Program-made: the position numbers and the translations under genes
In this document: positions 45,097 to 57,848 of the stretch, piece after piece
How the letters are laid out: each line of letters begins with the position of its first letter
Numbering within the stretch: position 1 is the first letter of the stretch
DNA from: Penicillus capitatus
Lineage: Eukaryota > Chlorophyta
DNA length: 64,000 nt
NCBI GenBank assembly: GCA_965649825.1
Contig: OZ287703.1
Coordinates: 124,001 to 188,000, forward strand
Direction of reading: 5' to 3'
Notes under the pieces: model-generated
The model's input: only the letters and a program-made list of their open reading frames with translations
Told to the model about the DNA's origin: nothing
Databases searched by the model: none

Positions 45097-46533
45097 ATGG
45101 ACCGCATTAGATTTGTTAACATGACCTCCGCCGTGCTCAACTCAACCTGCCGATTCACACTGCCCTCCTTCCACTCCAAGAGTGTCCTTGCCACGGAGTC
45201 CGTTTCTTTCTCGCGAACGACCAGTCGAGGATCATTGCGTCTTGATTGCCAGTCGCAGAGATCCATGACGACGCAGCAAACAGATGGCTTACAAGTCGCA
45301 AAGCTCATTTGCTACGTCCAAAACAGTGCAACCTATTCACAGGCAGACGACGTTGTCACAATCATCGGTCAGGGGAGAATAGGATCTGCGTTGGTAGAGA
45401 TGTCACCCTATCCAACAGTAAGTGAACCCTCCTCTGGTGCGTTTCCAAGACAACGATCGTGGCTGTATCTCCCAGAGAGTGGTGACAAGAGGGGGTAAGG
45501 TTGGTAACGGCGAGGAAGGTCCCATCATCGTGTGTACGCGGAATGATGATCTACCGAGTGTCCTGGAGGCGACACCGAAGAAGAGGTGGTCAGGTCATGT
45601 GTCACTCCTGCATTGCCATCTGGATCCGATATTGAGATCGTGCAGATCTGGTTTTTATTCAGAACGGAATGCTGTTGCCATGGTTGACAGAAAGAGGACT
45701 AGAGAACAATACTCAAGTAATGAAGCACCCGTGTTACCTGTCACCTGTTTTTTACGTCGGTGTAGGCACTTATCTATTTTGGCATTCCTAAAATCGGCGC
45801 CGCCCCAATGGACGGCATCACTCCATTGGATCCAAATGGTTTGACAAAAGGTACACGTCGAATTCTCCGAAGTGTTGATGAATGTGGTGGTACAGTCTGC
45901 GGCAAACACGCAAACGTGTTTCGTGATATAGTGAAAACTGGAGGTCTCGCCTGTCAGGTACAGCTTCTCGGTCACTCGAATAACCCACCGTTTCTGACGA
46001 AAGGATGCAGGTTGTTGAGAAAGAGGCGTATCTGACTGCAATGCTGGAGAAGCTTATCTGGATCAGGTGCCCAGAATACATGACGAAATGATTCAAGCTA
46101 TGCGTTCTCTGCCTTGTGCAGTGCGGTGATGCTGATGGGAGTAGCACACGGTGTCGATGTTGGCGGCGTTAACACCACATACATTACAGAGGTGGCCTCA
46201 CTGGATGGTTCTTAAAGATAGCATCGTCAGTTGTGATATAGGTAGAGGATCTGATGAGAGAGCTTGCCACTGCCGGAACAGCGGAACTCGGTGTCACCGT
46301 CAGTTATGACATGGTGGAGAGACTGTGTGCTTATTCTGAATCTGTTGCATCCTATCCTTGTGCAATAAAAGAAGTGAGGCATCTCTCGTTTCCATCGGAT
46401 ACTTAAGGCTGGGCTCTAGTTTAAATGGCGAAATGGCTGGTTCTATAGCCTCACGCAAAAGGCTCTTGCTGAAGGGAAAGAAGACCCATGTCGGATGCAC
46501 ACATATTTGCTGAAGGACGTGGGGGCCGTGTAG
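45097..46533 (+). CDS. Rossmann-fold NAD(P)-binding protein, ketopantoate-reductase-like
   Basis: Nine exons (45097-45417, 45476-45593, 45646-45716, 45766-45850, 45896-45957, 46011-46066, 46122-46191, 46242-46373, 46420-46533), all phases consistent, 342 residues. The N-terminal ~75 residues are Ser/Thr/Arg-rich and look like an organelle targeting peptide. Then VVTIIGQGRIGSALVEM gives the GxGxxG dinucleotide loop. Later segments are DLVFIQNGMLLPWLTERG, the conserved KIGAAPMDGITPLDPNGLT, LEKLIWISAVMLMG, and the C-terminal KWRNGWFYSLTQKAL with a DPC motif. This pattern belongs to an uncharacterised conserved family in plants and protists related to 6-phosphogluconate dehydrogenase C-terminal folds (recalled, not searched). 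Substrate unknown. Confidence 0.75.
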
Positions 46534-46722
46534 CTAAGATCGTGTCGATTTTCGCAAATCGTGATGACGAAGAGGACGACATCTATCGCGCGTGCGCTTT
46601 AATGCGATAATGGGCGATCGAACAGTGACGATATCCGTTACTCGAATCGAGTGCGTTTCATCGCATCAAAATGGCAGGACGGCAACAACGTGAGGCACCA
46701 TGGAAGACATGATTCATTGCCG
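46534..46722. other. Short convergent intergenic gap
   Basis: Separates the 3' ends of the Rossmann gene (+) and the MFS gene (-). Nothing recognisable. Confidence 0.4.
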
Positions 46723-48457
46723 TCATAGTCCATCCACACTGTCGTCTATGAATCGGGCGTAAAGGCCGTCACCGTGAGAATCGTTTGCCTCGTCCCACAT
46801 TGCTCGACCGGCAGTTTCGAAAGGCAGCAAGAAACAGCTGGCCACATCTGCCGCGAAGAACAAACTCGCAGAGAGAGCGCAGACGGTCTTCAGTCCAGCG
46901 ACGTCGAGCAACTCCCTGGCGAGAAAAGGCGAGAGCATGCCGCCGACCTGAGAGGCAGCGCTCACGGTACCTATGGCAAAGCACCGAGTAGATGAGGGAT
47001 AGAGTTCTGGCGCGAGCACAAATAAAAAAATATCGGTAAACTGGGCAGCCAGTCGTATGCCGAACAGAAAGACCGTCTGCCCGGAGGGAAACGCCAACAG
47101 CAGCAGCATTGAACACCAACAGATGCACCAACTGAGGAGCAACGATCTACAGAACACGTTCGATCGGATGACGATGAGATCGATTATCGATGAAGATCGC
47201 TTCACCTGACGCGTCCGAGATTTTCGACCGTTAATAACGCAAGAAGAGCACCAGGAAGCTCGGCTGAGGCGTCGATAAGGATCGACGCGTAATCGACGTC
47301 CGTCATGATGGCTTTCGTCGAATCGCAGGTTTCATCATCGTCGCCATCTGTTCGAATGGAGGCCGTCAGAATCACCGTTGCGTAGTATCCCACTCCGAGA
47401 ACGAACGAGAGAAACCACAGAATCGGCGTGATCTTGTCAAAAGGTCGTGCAAAAAGACTGCACAAACAGACGTCAGGAATTGACACTCTCTTCAAAGATG
47501 CATCTTTCACCTTGCCACGCGTTCTGCGACGTTCTGATCACTTGTCTCCTCTGGCAGGTTTTTCAACGATCCAAACGGAAGCGTGGTTCCGTTGACGCGG
47601 GCGATACGTTCAAGAACGTCTTTGGCGCGGTTGCCCTGTCTAGTGACGAGCAGATAACGCGGAGATTCTGGCAGAACGACGACGAATGGCAACAGTAGCA
47701 CTGTGTACCAACCACATCTTAGACGGAGTGCATTCGAGAGGGCGAGCGTCATTACGTGAAGGCATGGCAGTGACAAATGTCAGCACTCTCCATCCATACC
47801 GAGGGACGACCAGCCATGCCAATGCTGCTTCGCTTACAGCTCCCAGTCCCCAGAAGAGCTGAAAGCAACAGAGGCCGTATCCTCGGAAAGCGGTCGGCAG
47901 AAATTCGGAATACGTCGAAAGACACGTTGCCAGACCGCCAACGCCGATTCCGACGATGCCTCTCACGGTCATGAGAACGGCGTAGTTGGGAGCGATGGAG
48001 GCGATGACGCTGGCAATGCCTTCGACCGTAAGGGACAGTATGACGCCGAGTCTTCTGCCGTAGCGATCGGCAATCGATCCCCACAAGTTAGAACCGATCG
48101 CCATTCCGAGAAACACGGCAACGGAGAGCATCGTCTGCTGCACAGTGCTCAGACGCCATTCGCATTTCACCTAAACAAGATAGAAGAGGTAAGGCGCTAT
48201 CTGACAAGTCATATTGTGTACGGACGGACGTTGGGTTCGAGATAGGACATGAGAACGATATTGGCCGAGAATGTCGCACAGCCGATTCCGAGGACGAAGA
48301 GAAGCTGCCTCTGAGCAGCACCGTGCCCGATGAACGTCAACGCTTCGTCGACCGAATAGCGACGGAATGGCTCAGCTGACGCATCGCCGTCGCTGTGGCT
48401 TGTGTCCGTGAGCGCGTTGACGGAGGGACTTCGGTTTCCGACTCCCTTAGTTTCCAT
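46723..48457 (-). CDS. Major facilitator (SVOP/SV2-like) transporter
   Basis: Five exons: 48457-48230, 48170-47756, 47700-47511, 47457-47206 and 47146-46723, giving 502 residues and about twelve membrane helices. Features of the SV2/SVOP branch are an N-terminal YSVDEALTFIGHGAAQRQLL segment, MSYLEPN joined to VKCEWRLS across intron 1, GSIADRYGRRLGV (the MFS loop 2-3 signature), GGLATCLSTYSEFLPTAFRG after helix 4, and PESPRYLLVTRQG at the start of the central loop. APELYPSSTR lies in the second half. These carriers move organic ions or sugars with protons; the substrate is unknown. The ATG at 48457 is the first methionine in frame. Confidence 0.88.
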
Positions 48458-51400
48458 CGCTTTAGTGAAAAACGTCGCTGGTGACAAAGATGTGCGGATC
48501 AGTGTCGAATATCGAAAGGAGAATGGGAGTCCGCATGAAGTGGGAGGGTTTGACGCAAGAGAATATCTTTTGCTTTGACTCGAGGCAAAGAATGCTGAAT
48601 GTGAAGCACGTCATCAACGCGTTACGCTATGAAAAAAGCAGAGGATGTAATGGTCTATTATGGCATCCTTACGTGACAGCCACGCCAGCTGTGCGAAGTG
48701 TCGACGCTCTTCTATGACACGATTTCGACAGCGACGTGGGCAGTGCGACAGTTTTTAGTCGTCTGCGATGAGACGATGCATAAATACTCGATTTATCGAT
48801 AGATACGTTAGCGTAGTGTTGTGGGCGACGCTGTTCTTGTAGCCGATTGATATATTCTGGTGTCGATCGACGGACGAATTGATGAATTGGGCGTCGATCG
48901 TCTCGACGATGTTCTCGATGTCAATCTTGATCGACGAAACGCAAACGAAGTCATCTGACAGTACACGCGCATATCGACAAAGCAAATGGGTCGAAAAGTG
49001 GATGCGTAGAGTCGAGACAAAAAAAGCAATGATAAGAAAGAATTAGGTAAGAAGATCACAACGTCCGAGATCTCTAGTAGCCATCCGATCGCGTATGTTG
49101 AGCGATAGAAATAGTTGTAAACACCCGATCGGTTCTTATGCGATGAATCGATGAATCACACTGCCGCCACGAGTGAAGTTGATACGACGCATATATAACT
49201 GTCGATTCAACGACAATCGAATAAACGATTGCTAATCGAAGTTTGTTTCAAGCAGTTCGACAAAATCCCGTCATCGACACGAGAATCATCAAAATTATAT
49301 GGATCTGTCGACTAGTCTAAGATCTAATGTTCTATTCTTGTTTTTCTGCTTCGATCTTTAGTAAATACTGAGATCCCGGCATTTGGTCAATCGATTAAGA
49401 AAAATATTTGACGATCGATTCGCCGATCAGAACTTGACGATGTCGAAATGATCGACGCAATGCCATAGGTCAATTACTAATGGATTATCAATACTGTCGC
49501 TTTCGCCGGTAGAACGCACGAAAACGCAAATAACGACCACGTCTTATTGATTACAAAGACAGTCAAGAGATGTAGTCTGGATTTCTGATGCAGAAAACAA
49601 ACGAACACGCTTTATTGAACGGACGAATAGCCTTCTGCGCCTATCCTTGGTCAGCTTCTCCCAAGGTGGACACTTTGTGACAGCGACAAAGAAGTCGTTA
49701 CGTCGCGGCGCGACAATGTGCGCCGCGAGCATTTGGAAAAACGGTAGCTTAGTTTTTTTTTCGACTGTCGATGTATTAACAGAAAAGAGTCAAAAGACTG
49801 TACTCTTCGATCAATTGTTTTTATCGGATGCTTACCTGCAACTCGAGTCAAGTTGTTTACATGATGTCCTTGCTACACGCCGTGGTTTTGTATCCCACTT
49901 CTCTCTTTGCATATCGACAGGGATACCTACCTTCGGCCAATCAAAGACAATGGAATTTTTAAAACCTCGAATAGCAAGCAATGCCGATCTCGGGCCAAAC
50001 AGAACCTCGGAACAATACGGGTGTTAGAACGTTGGCGGTGGTATTAGACTCAAAGTTCCTATAGAACCTTTTTCTAGAAAAATGCGTCTCATCCAACAAT
50101 TTAACCAGTCTTATTCATGCCTTTATAACGTATAGAGGAGCGGCAGAAGTTCGACATGGTATCTCCTTCATCAGTCCATCAAAGAACCACCATGACAACA
50201 TTTCCCGGAAGCCTCGACATCCAGAAACCCGACAACTTGTTACGCACTTGGGCAAGATGCAAACTTAGTGCTTCCTTTGCGACCACGACGCGATGCGCAA
50301 AACTACTGAGAATGCTCGAAGTATCTCATGGCAGTGATGTGACGTAACATTGCATACTTAATACTGAGTAATCGGGCCATTTTCTCACCGTGCTCTCACT
50401 AAACTATGACCCTCACTCTGTCACAGCCATCCTCACATATCTCACTCGAATCTCAACTAATCTGATGGGACATTAGCAGCTTAGACGCGCTCTGTGCCAC
50501 TTAAACACCAGCCTCACTCTCGTGCGCCATAAAGTGTAAACGGCAATTGCCTCGTACACGTGAAGTATTCGATTCTCCATTGTATATTATTTCAAATTCT
50601 ACTCCCACTAAAGATAACAAGTAGCCTTATAAACTTAAAAACATAGACCAAATCAATGCAATGTTTGACCCAATCAGGGCTAGAGATCAAAAAAAAAAAC
50701 TAAAGATCGATATGATTTAACTATTGAAAATAAGGATGAACTTCCAATTCAATTCAATCAGAATGGTTTTTTTAATTGATCAAACTGAAGACGGAGAGTA
50801 TTTGAAGGTGTATTATGAAATACTTGGGAAGATGTTTACGAATTAGAAAATTTTAGCGCGGAGAAAGAAAACTAACTCACGCTAAAATTTGGCCAAAAGG
50901 CTTTACCCATGCATAAATATCGACTGCGTGTATCAAAAAACACAACTCGCGTCGAGAACCAATCAAACATCCACCAGAAAAAGCCACAGAACCATGCGAT
51001 TTCGAGCCTGTAAAGCGGTGAGAGCCGCCCAGCTCACCGGAATCTTGCATCCTGACTCGTCGTCGTCAAAAACGCTGACGTCACCAGAGACGTAGTCGCA
51101 GAGTATCCGAACCGAGTTCGCGCAGCACTTAAGTGTAACACGGTCTACTTTCCGCAGAGGGCCTCGCTTGGATTGAGACTTGGCATGAAGGCATCTCCGT
51201 AGACTTGCTATCTGATGCAGAAGACAATACCCCAAACGGTGCCACCAGCGATGCGAACCTCGAAGTCGCATGGCACGTAAATCAGGTGTAACGCGCATAC
51301 ATGAGAAGAAGATACGGCCGAAGACGCTGTATGCGAAGCAACGCGAATAACTGCCACTTAGATTACCAATCTGCGTTGCTCAATGCCCACAATTGTCGCG

Positions 51401-52348
51401 CAGTCGACGGCCGACGCGCTAACGACGAAGGTGTGTCGTTTACAGAAGACTGTTGTATCGATTAATGTTTGGAATTTATACGCGTAGACGTACACACGCG
51501 TCACATCTACGCGTCTCCGTGGTCAGCTGCACGAAGGTGGGCAGCTGTCCATTGACAACAATACAAATGAATGTCTAGACTTAAATTTTTCGATCCTTTC
51601 AGCCGTCGAATCTCCACGAATAGCCTTCCAACACGGTCGATTGGCCCGATCTCTAAGGATTCGTACAATCTACGATGGCGACGTATTGGCTCTCACTGCG
51701 ATATATATAATTTCATATTTACATGGTGCATGAGTTAACATATGCGATGAGTGAGTGACCAACATAGAGAGAGCGTTAATCATGATGCGAAAACGCAGAA
51801 GAAGTTAAGACATTTGTGAGAGCAGAGTTTGTTACAAAACGATGCAATGAGACAAGAAATATAGAAAAATCTTACAATATTGATCAAACGTTACAAAGGT
51901 TGTGTATACTCTTATGGCAATGAAGTTCGCTTGAATGTTCTTAATCCATACATCACATCATCAAGAATTTCATAGGTATTTTCGTAGATGCATTGAGAAC
52001 TTTACTTGTATGTTCACAGGTGTTCTCATTGCATCGTTAGAAGTTCATTCGCATTTTTATGTAAGTTCATCTGGAAATTCGACACGATTTCTCAACAACG
52101 GCCACATCTGCTAATTGAGTTCGCAGTTTCTTGGAAGACAGTATTGATGACCAGGTGGGGAAGCGAGTTACCAATCTGTAAAAGAGTTGTACATGCAATC
52201 GGATTATTTCAGCAGATAGACTCTGAAACTAAGTTCTAAAAGCGGTAGATAGTCGAGTCGGTAGATTCGTCCAAAAGCTCGAATCTTTGCAGATACAGTC
52301 GATTCGCCATGTGGCCGGATAGAAGTCTGCGGAGAGCTGAACTAATTT
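48458..52348. other. Gene-poor, AT-richer stretch
   Basis: Almost 4 kb with no supportable gene. 48.8-49.5 kb is rich in CGATCG words, like 1-500. ORFs at 49647-50027 and 51298-50963 lack ATG starts or domains. A short palindromic cluster (ACGCGTAGA ... TCTACGCGT) lies near 51480-51515, inside a dispersed repeat. Confidence 0.45.
51395..51565 (+). repeat. Dispersed repeat copy 2 (relates to 15640-15800)
   Basis: Shares ordered words with 15640-15800, ending CAGCTGCACGAAGGTGGGCA. It carries an internal inverted repeat (ACGCGTAGA / TCTACGCGT) not seen in the other copy. Confidence 0.6.
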
Positions 52349-52810
52349 CTAATGAATCTCCGCCAGTTTGACCATGACATCTTGAATTGATTGAACTCGG
52401 TAGCTTCGAGCAAGCCGGCTGGCTGTGTCTGACGAGTTCCAGTTAGTTTTGCCAATGGTGTCGATGAAGAAGGTGGCCTCAGAGCGAAGCATCTTCAGGC
52501 TCGATTCGTTGCCGCGGTGCAGTGAACCCAGAATGATCTTCTGCCATCTTTCCCATTTTTCTTGCGACATAAAATGGTCATGCTGACTCTCTATGAGGGA
52601 CAGCGGTGACGGATAGGTTCAAGCAGAGGTGGTATACGACGAGAAAATAGTGCCAGTGGCAAGATTGACCTTTTCAGATAGTCTGCGACGAGTAATTCCT
52701 GCATCCGGTGACCTTTGGATTGCTAACGCGAGGACCGCAGTTGTAGACGTTGTTCTCTCACAACGATGGTTTAATTGGAGTGCGCACAGCACGTGCTTTT
52801 TAGGCATTTA
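52349..52810 (-). CDS. Hypothetical gene fragment, two possible exons
   Basis: The frame 52570-52349 (MSQEKWERWQKIILGSLHRG, then helical KMLRSEATFFIDTIGK, ending MVKLAEIH) has natural protein composition. A second frame (52807-52619) lies upstream. The splice between them is not evident. No family recognised. Confidence 0.33.
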
Positions 52811-52914
52811 TTGTTCATAACATGGCAAAACCGCAGAATGTTTAGTGACAAAATTAAACCAAAAAAGAATAGAGTGGATGCCTTTCGGTCAAAGAATAAC
52901 GAAACAAGTACGTT

Positions 52915-54528
52915 TCAACTTGCCGTTCTCGGAACGACGTTAAGCGGAATCCCTTTCGCCGATTCGATGACGACACCGTTTTTCCCATTGAGCATAAGTT
53001 CATCGAATGGTATGACGGTTTCGAAACGGAACTGAGTGAGCAGCTTGATGAGGACCAGGCGCATCTCCATCATGGCCAGTCTCTGTCCGGCGCAGTCCCT
53101 CGGACCGTAAGAGAATCCAAGGTAATGCACATGAGACATGTCTTCATCGGTCAACCAGCGCTCCGGTCGGAAGACTTCGGGATCGCCCCACTCCTTCTCC
53201 GTTCCGATCCAACGCGTACCCGGGACGGTCACGAGAGTACCCTTCGGAACTCGATATCCCATCAGCGTTGTGTCGTGCGGAACCACCGAAGGTCTTGTCC
53301 CCGCGACGATGTAAGCAATCCGCATGCCTTCCTTAATGACGGCTGTTAGAAAGGGCAGTTTTCCCAGATCTTCAAAGACGACCTCCCTTGCGCCGTCTCC
53401 GTAAAGTCCTCGTTCTCTCAGCTCCTCCAAGATTTTGTCGACGACACCGGGATGCTCGGCTAGAATGGAGAAGAGCCAGGCGAGCTGATGCGCCGAGGTG
53501 TCTGTCCCTGCGAGAATGACAAGCGCAACCTCGGCTCTGAAACTCTCATATGACATCGGCACGTCTGTCTCTGAATGGTAACAGCTTCGTAATCCGAACC
53601 AGAGTGGACGAGAACCGTCTGTCGGCGCTTCTTTCTGTAGAATCTCTTTAGTGATCTTGTCGTATTCCTGCGTCAGACGATCGATCGCTCTCTGCCTCTT
53701 CCGTGCGCCTTCCAAGCGAGGGAAGAGTTTGTAACACGTTGTTGTGATGGGATCGAATAATCGTGCCTTGAAGATGTGCCCGACCTCGATCATAAGCTCT
53801 GGGATGTTGCCACTACCATCCATTCCTCCCAGCGTCGTGTCAAACGCAACAGCTCCAATGACGTCCAGAGCGAACCGAACAAGGAGGTGCTGAAAATCAA
53901 TGGCCCCTTCGGTCCTGCGTGCTTCGATTGTGATGACCAATTGGTTTAGGAGTTTCGATAACGATGGCAACGCCTTCTTGAGATTGCTGGTTTGCATGCT
54001 GGAAGCATACTCCTTGCGTATAGCCTTGACATAAGGTGACACGGCGGACGCCGCCAGCAGATTTGGTGATTTAGAACTTAGGCCTACGAGCTGCCGAACA
54101 TTCTTGCCGACGTCGTACGCAAACAACGATCTCTTACGATTCTCATTTCTCTTTCGCCTAATGTGGAGCGATGGAACGCCGCAGACCGGGATAGCACGAC
54201 AGATTTCGCGCAGTGTTGGTCGGTTATCGTCAACATCGACGAGCCGAAGACTGTCACCTGCCATACATTGCCTCAACCATCAACCATCTCCAGGAGCGGA
54301 TCCACTCACCCTCATGATTTTGGGAAATCCGAGTTGGCGCATCCAACGTGCACGCAGAAAACATTCCTCTTCGTTGCCTCGGATTATGTTAATCATGTCT
54401 AGCGTCTGTCCCAAAAGAGGAAGTCCACGCGGCGTGGGTATCTTGTGAAGGTCATATCGCAGACGTCGCCAGAGGACACGCGTCGCCACCCATGTCAGCA
54501 ACGCAAGTAGCAGACCGTAGACTAACAT
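52915..54528 (-). CDS. Cytochrome P450 monooxygenase
   Basis: Exons 54528-54310, 54257-54198 and 54150-52915 give about 504 residues. Residues 1-20 (MLVYGLLLALLTWVATRVLW) form the ER membrane anchor, followed by a proline-rich hinge KIPTPRGLPLLG. Exon 2 (VTVFGSSMLTITDQHCAKSV) is the first beta sheet. The I-helix oxygen-binding motif is AGTDTS, the K-helix ExxR is EGMR, and the heme loop is FSYGPRDCAG with the cysteine near residue 446. P450s oxidise lipophilic substrates with NADPH-P450 reductase; family and substrate are not assignable by eye. Intron 2 ends are my best phase fit (GTC|GTGCTA...GAAAG|AGA). Confidence 0.9.
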
Positions 54529-56052
54529 CGTGCTGCAGCAACGTCTCCAAACTGTCGCGTTCGTTCGTTCGTGCTGCTGACTCGATTGCGCGAGTGGACG
54601 AAAGACGCTGTCAGCCTCGTCGAAGCAATGATGACGACGTAGATACGCCCACGTCGCTGTCAGGGACGCTGGAGATGAGATGAAATCAATGTTTTAAAAT
54701 AAATTCTTACTTGTACTCTGGTGATAAAGTTGCAGTTGCAATCCATTAACTTTCTTGTCGAGGATAGCCTATTTCAACATAGGTATGATCTTTTGGGTTT
54801 TCAAGCTGGTCTAATTGAGTATTCGTTGATAGTATGATTCTTCAAACTTCGGATAGTCGATGGACCTTTATGGACCACGTCGGCAATTTGCATCAGGTGA
54901 GCTTTACAGCCGTTGCATTTGTCGCATTTGCTATCAATCATACAGAAACCATCGAATCTGGTGTAAACAAATCCCGATGTAGATGACAGATGCAACCGTT
55001 GTTACCTACACATTAAAAACTCGTCTTTTTGTTTGGGAATTATGACAGTGGTTGATCTATCTGTTGTCATTGTGTTCACAAAACAAGTGCATGTTCCATT
55101 GGTTTCTCAGGAAGGATGCGTCCAGTGGAAATCTTTTTTCCAGACACATTTCATCGAGATTTGGCAATTTTAGAGGCAGTGAAGTGCATCATTGTATTCT
55201 TGGTGTTCGATGAAGTCTTCGTTCACTCTATGAATTGCTCTTTGTCATTACCAGTGTCCAAAGTACATAAAACGAATATAACTGGCACTTTTAGAAGAGA
55301 ATCACTCTACTTTAATGTGTACTTAGACCACCGATCTCTTTCCTCCCGCAATTTCTATGGTATTAATACATACACCTAATGAGAGTACTTCGCCGGCAAT
55401 TCGATTGTGGTGTGGCTTTTTTTGGAGGGGGGCTCGAAGACATCTCGAACTTGACAGGACTTACAAAACAAGGTCGATCGACTCGACCGCAATTGAACGC
55501 GAACGATCGGTGTTTATTCTGTCTATCGATATCGATCGAGCAATCGACGCGAGTGCGATCGAACGCGATCGATCGAATCGGAATTCAAAGAAACCCAAAT
55601 ATCGACGTGTTGGCGTCGAAGGATACATTTCTCGCTTATCATGAACCATGCACTATTCTTATCGATATCGCCACCTAGCAACAAAGATTTGGTTGTCGAG
55701 ATTAGAAAGCAACATATCGATCCGACCACCATTTCGCGAAAAGGCGTTTCCGAATCAGAATTTGATACCAACAGCTATGTCTCATGGAAAGAAAACGTCA
55801 ACCGATTAAAGACTTATTGCCTAACGCAATACACGATCGCTCGATCGTTCCGTCTGTCATTTATTGGTGTCGTGACTGCGCTTGACGCATATTCAATAAT
55901 GATCGACGTCGAGTAACCCATTCGTACACGACCTTCGCCTCCACAGCTGTCCGCTGGTACACCCGCCTTTAGCGATTCGCTGTGCAAACTATCCCGAGTC
56001 GTTTAGTCTTGTCCCTTTGAGAACGCCCAAAGACGAGGAAATCCTTGACGAA
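54529..56052. other. Intergenic stretch with a CGATCGAT-rich tract
   Basis: No gene seen. About 55450-55600 is a run of overlapping CGATCGA/ATCGAT words. The frame just upstream of 56053 stays open for roughly 40 codons without an ATG, so the next gene could have an upstream exon. Confidence 0.45.
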
Positions 56053-57480
56053 ATGGACGCACTTTATTGGTGCTTTTTCTTCGTCGGCTGCTCTGTAATA
56101 ACTCCATGGAACGCCTATATCAGTGCCGTTGACTACTATGACGGTATCTACCCTGTTAGCATCAATGTTCAATGCATCTCCATCGTATAACAGTTCTCTC
56201 TGTTTTAGGATCGAGAAGTCATACGATGGGTCGTTTCGAGTCATTTAACTGGGACATTGGTCGGCATCACAGTCAATAGCTTGACGCCAGGAAAAATCAT
56301 GTCCCGTATTTCGTTCGTCTTCATCTTATACACTTTCATCGTTCTCTCAATTCCTGCTGTAAATACCCCGCCCAATTAATAAGATGTCACATCAGAAGAG
56401 GTATGTTCAGGTGGACTGGTTGATCATCGAAGATGGCAAAGGCACTGACATGACATTCGCATTTCTCCTTGTGTCGACCACCATCTCTGGCATCGGATGC
56501 GGAATCTTGGAGTCATCCTTAGCGGGATTGTCCATCTACCTGCCTTCCGACTATTATCATGTAACGCATGATGTCACTCGTGTGCATCACGATCGTTTTT
56601 GTGATAGGGATATCAAACTGGATTCGGTTTTTCTGCCCTGATCATCGCGACGATGAGGATCATCACAAAGGCAGCTTTCACACACTCCGCAGACAATCTA
56701 CGCACGAGTGCCTTTCTATTCTTCGCTCTAACCGTACTCATCTGCATCGCGGCATTATTCGTACAGCGACAAATCATGAGCTCGCATCCTTTATGTCTGT
56801 CTCTCTCACAAGACACCACACAGCAGCCTTTTCTTGAAAACGATGAATCGGAGAGAGAAGACCCGCCAGTCCTCCCTGACCGATCCACCGTGAAATCATG
56901 GCTCGCCGCCGCATCCGACATCAAAGTGGCATGCGTTTGCATCGCCCTCAATGCAGTATTTACGCTTGCCATCTTTCCCGGAATCCTTTCCGATGTTGAG
57001 GTAGTGACAGTGAGATGAGAAGCCTGTTCTTAGCTGTCTTGTTCAGTGTTCTGTCGTTGGCGATTGGTATGGTGTGATTCTCGTGATGGTCTACAGTACC
57101 AGCGACTTTGCTTCGAGATTGATATTTGTTCAGTGGATAACAGCAGAGCTGTTGCCTGTTGCTTGGAGTCTGGCATTCAAAGCTCTCTTGATTCCTCTCG
57201 CCTCCGTCGCCGTCCAGTACTTGTCAAATCCATTTGTCATTACTGCCCTCGTCGTGGCAAACGCCGCATCTCACGGGTTAAGATCCCAGGAAGTGTCTAT
57301 CGACGTCATTGTGTGATTGATAGGTTTGTTATTCTGTGCTGCTACCGAATGGGACAGAAAGAGATGGAAGGTAGAAATGCTTCGTTCCTTGCGGGAAAGG
57401 TTCTGGTGTTCGTCATGGTAATGGGATACACAACTGGATCATACTTTTCTGTCATCTTGAACAGAATCGGCGTGTTCTAA
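56053..57480 (+). CDS. Equilibrative nucleoside transporter, ENT family (tandem copy 1)
   Basis: Exons 56053-56154, 56209-56358, 56411-56560, 56608-57000, 57047-57276 and 57324-57480. The first helix reads YWCFFFVGCSVITPWNAYIS with the classic PWNA. RIITKAAF and VGDWYG follow at the expected exon positions. Lengths 150/393/230 of exons 3-5 match the other copies; exon 2 is 6 nt shorter. The start is a minimum, because the sister gene has a 33-codon leader exon before KDVLYW. Amino-acid divergence from the arm copies is high, so this is an older paralogue. Confidence 0.87.
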
Positions 57481-57848
57481 CTAATCTGCGATTGGATCAA
57501 AATAGTTCGATTCGATCCGACTTGATTCGTTTCGATCACGATGGATGCGTTCAATCGCGAATACCGAAAGCGCCGACGATCGATCAGCTTAACACCTCAA
57601 CGATTTTCCGATCGAATCGACGCGATCGATGAATCTTCTTGTTTCGTTCTTCCTGAAGCGTTTCTAAAACTGTTAAAGAGATGCAACTAACGCTGGCCTC
57701 CACATCCGTTACAATCGATCATTTCTTCCTTTCACGTCACATCACTGCAGCGTTCAAGACATCGTACACACCTGGTTGCACTCGACCGCCGTACCTCGAA
57801 AAATCAGACCAATACATAAGACCCTGTCTTCCCTGTTTCTGTCCAGTC
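57481..57848. other. Intergenic gap between tandem ENT genes
   Basis: Contains CGATC-rich sequence and presumably the promoter of the second gene. No other feature seen. Confidence 0.4.

Noticed and set aside
49647-50027. 126-codon ORF in the gene-poor stretch
   Set aside because: Begins with a non-ATG codon, no motif, in AT-rich DNA where chance ORFs occur.
51470-51520. Short inverted repeat ACGCGTAGA ... TCTACGCGT as a terminator or attachment site
   Set aside because: Nine-base arms in non-coding eukaryotic DNA with no adjacent gene end; could be chance.
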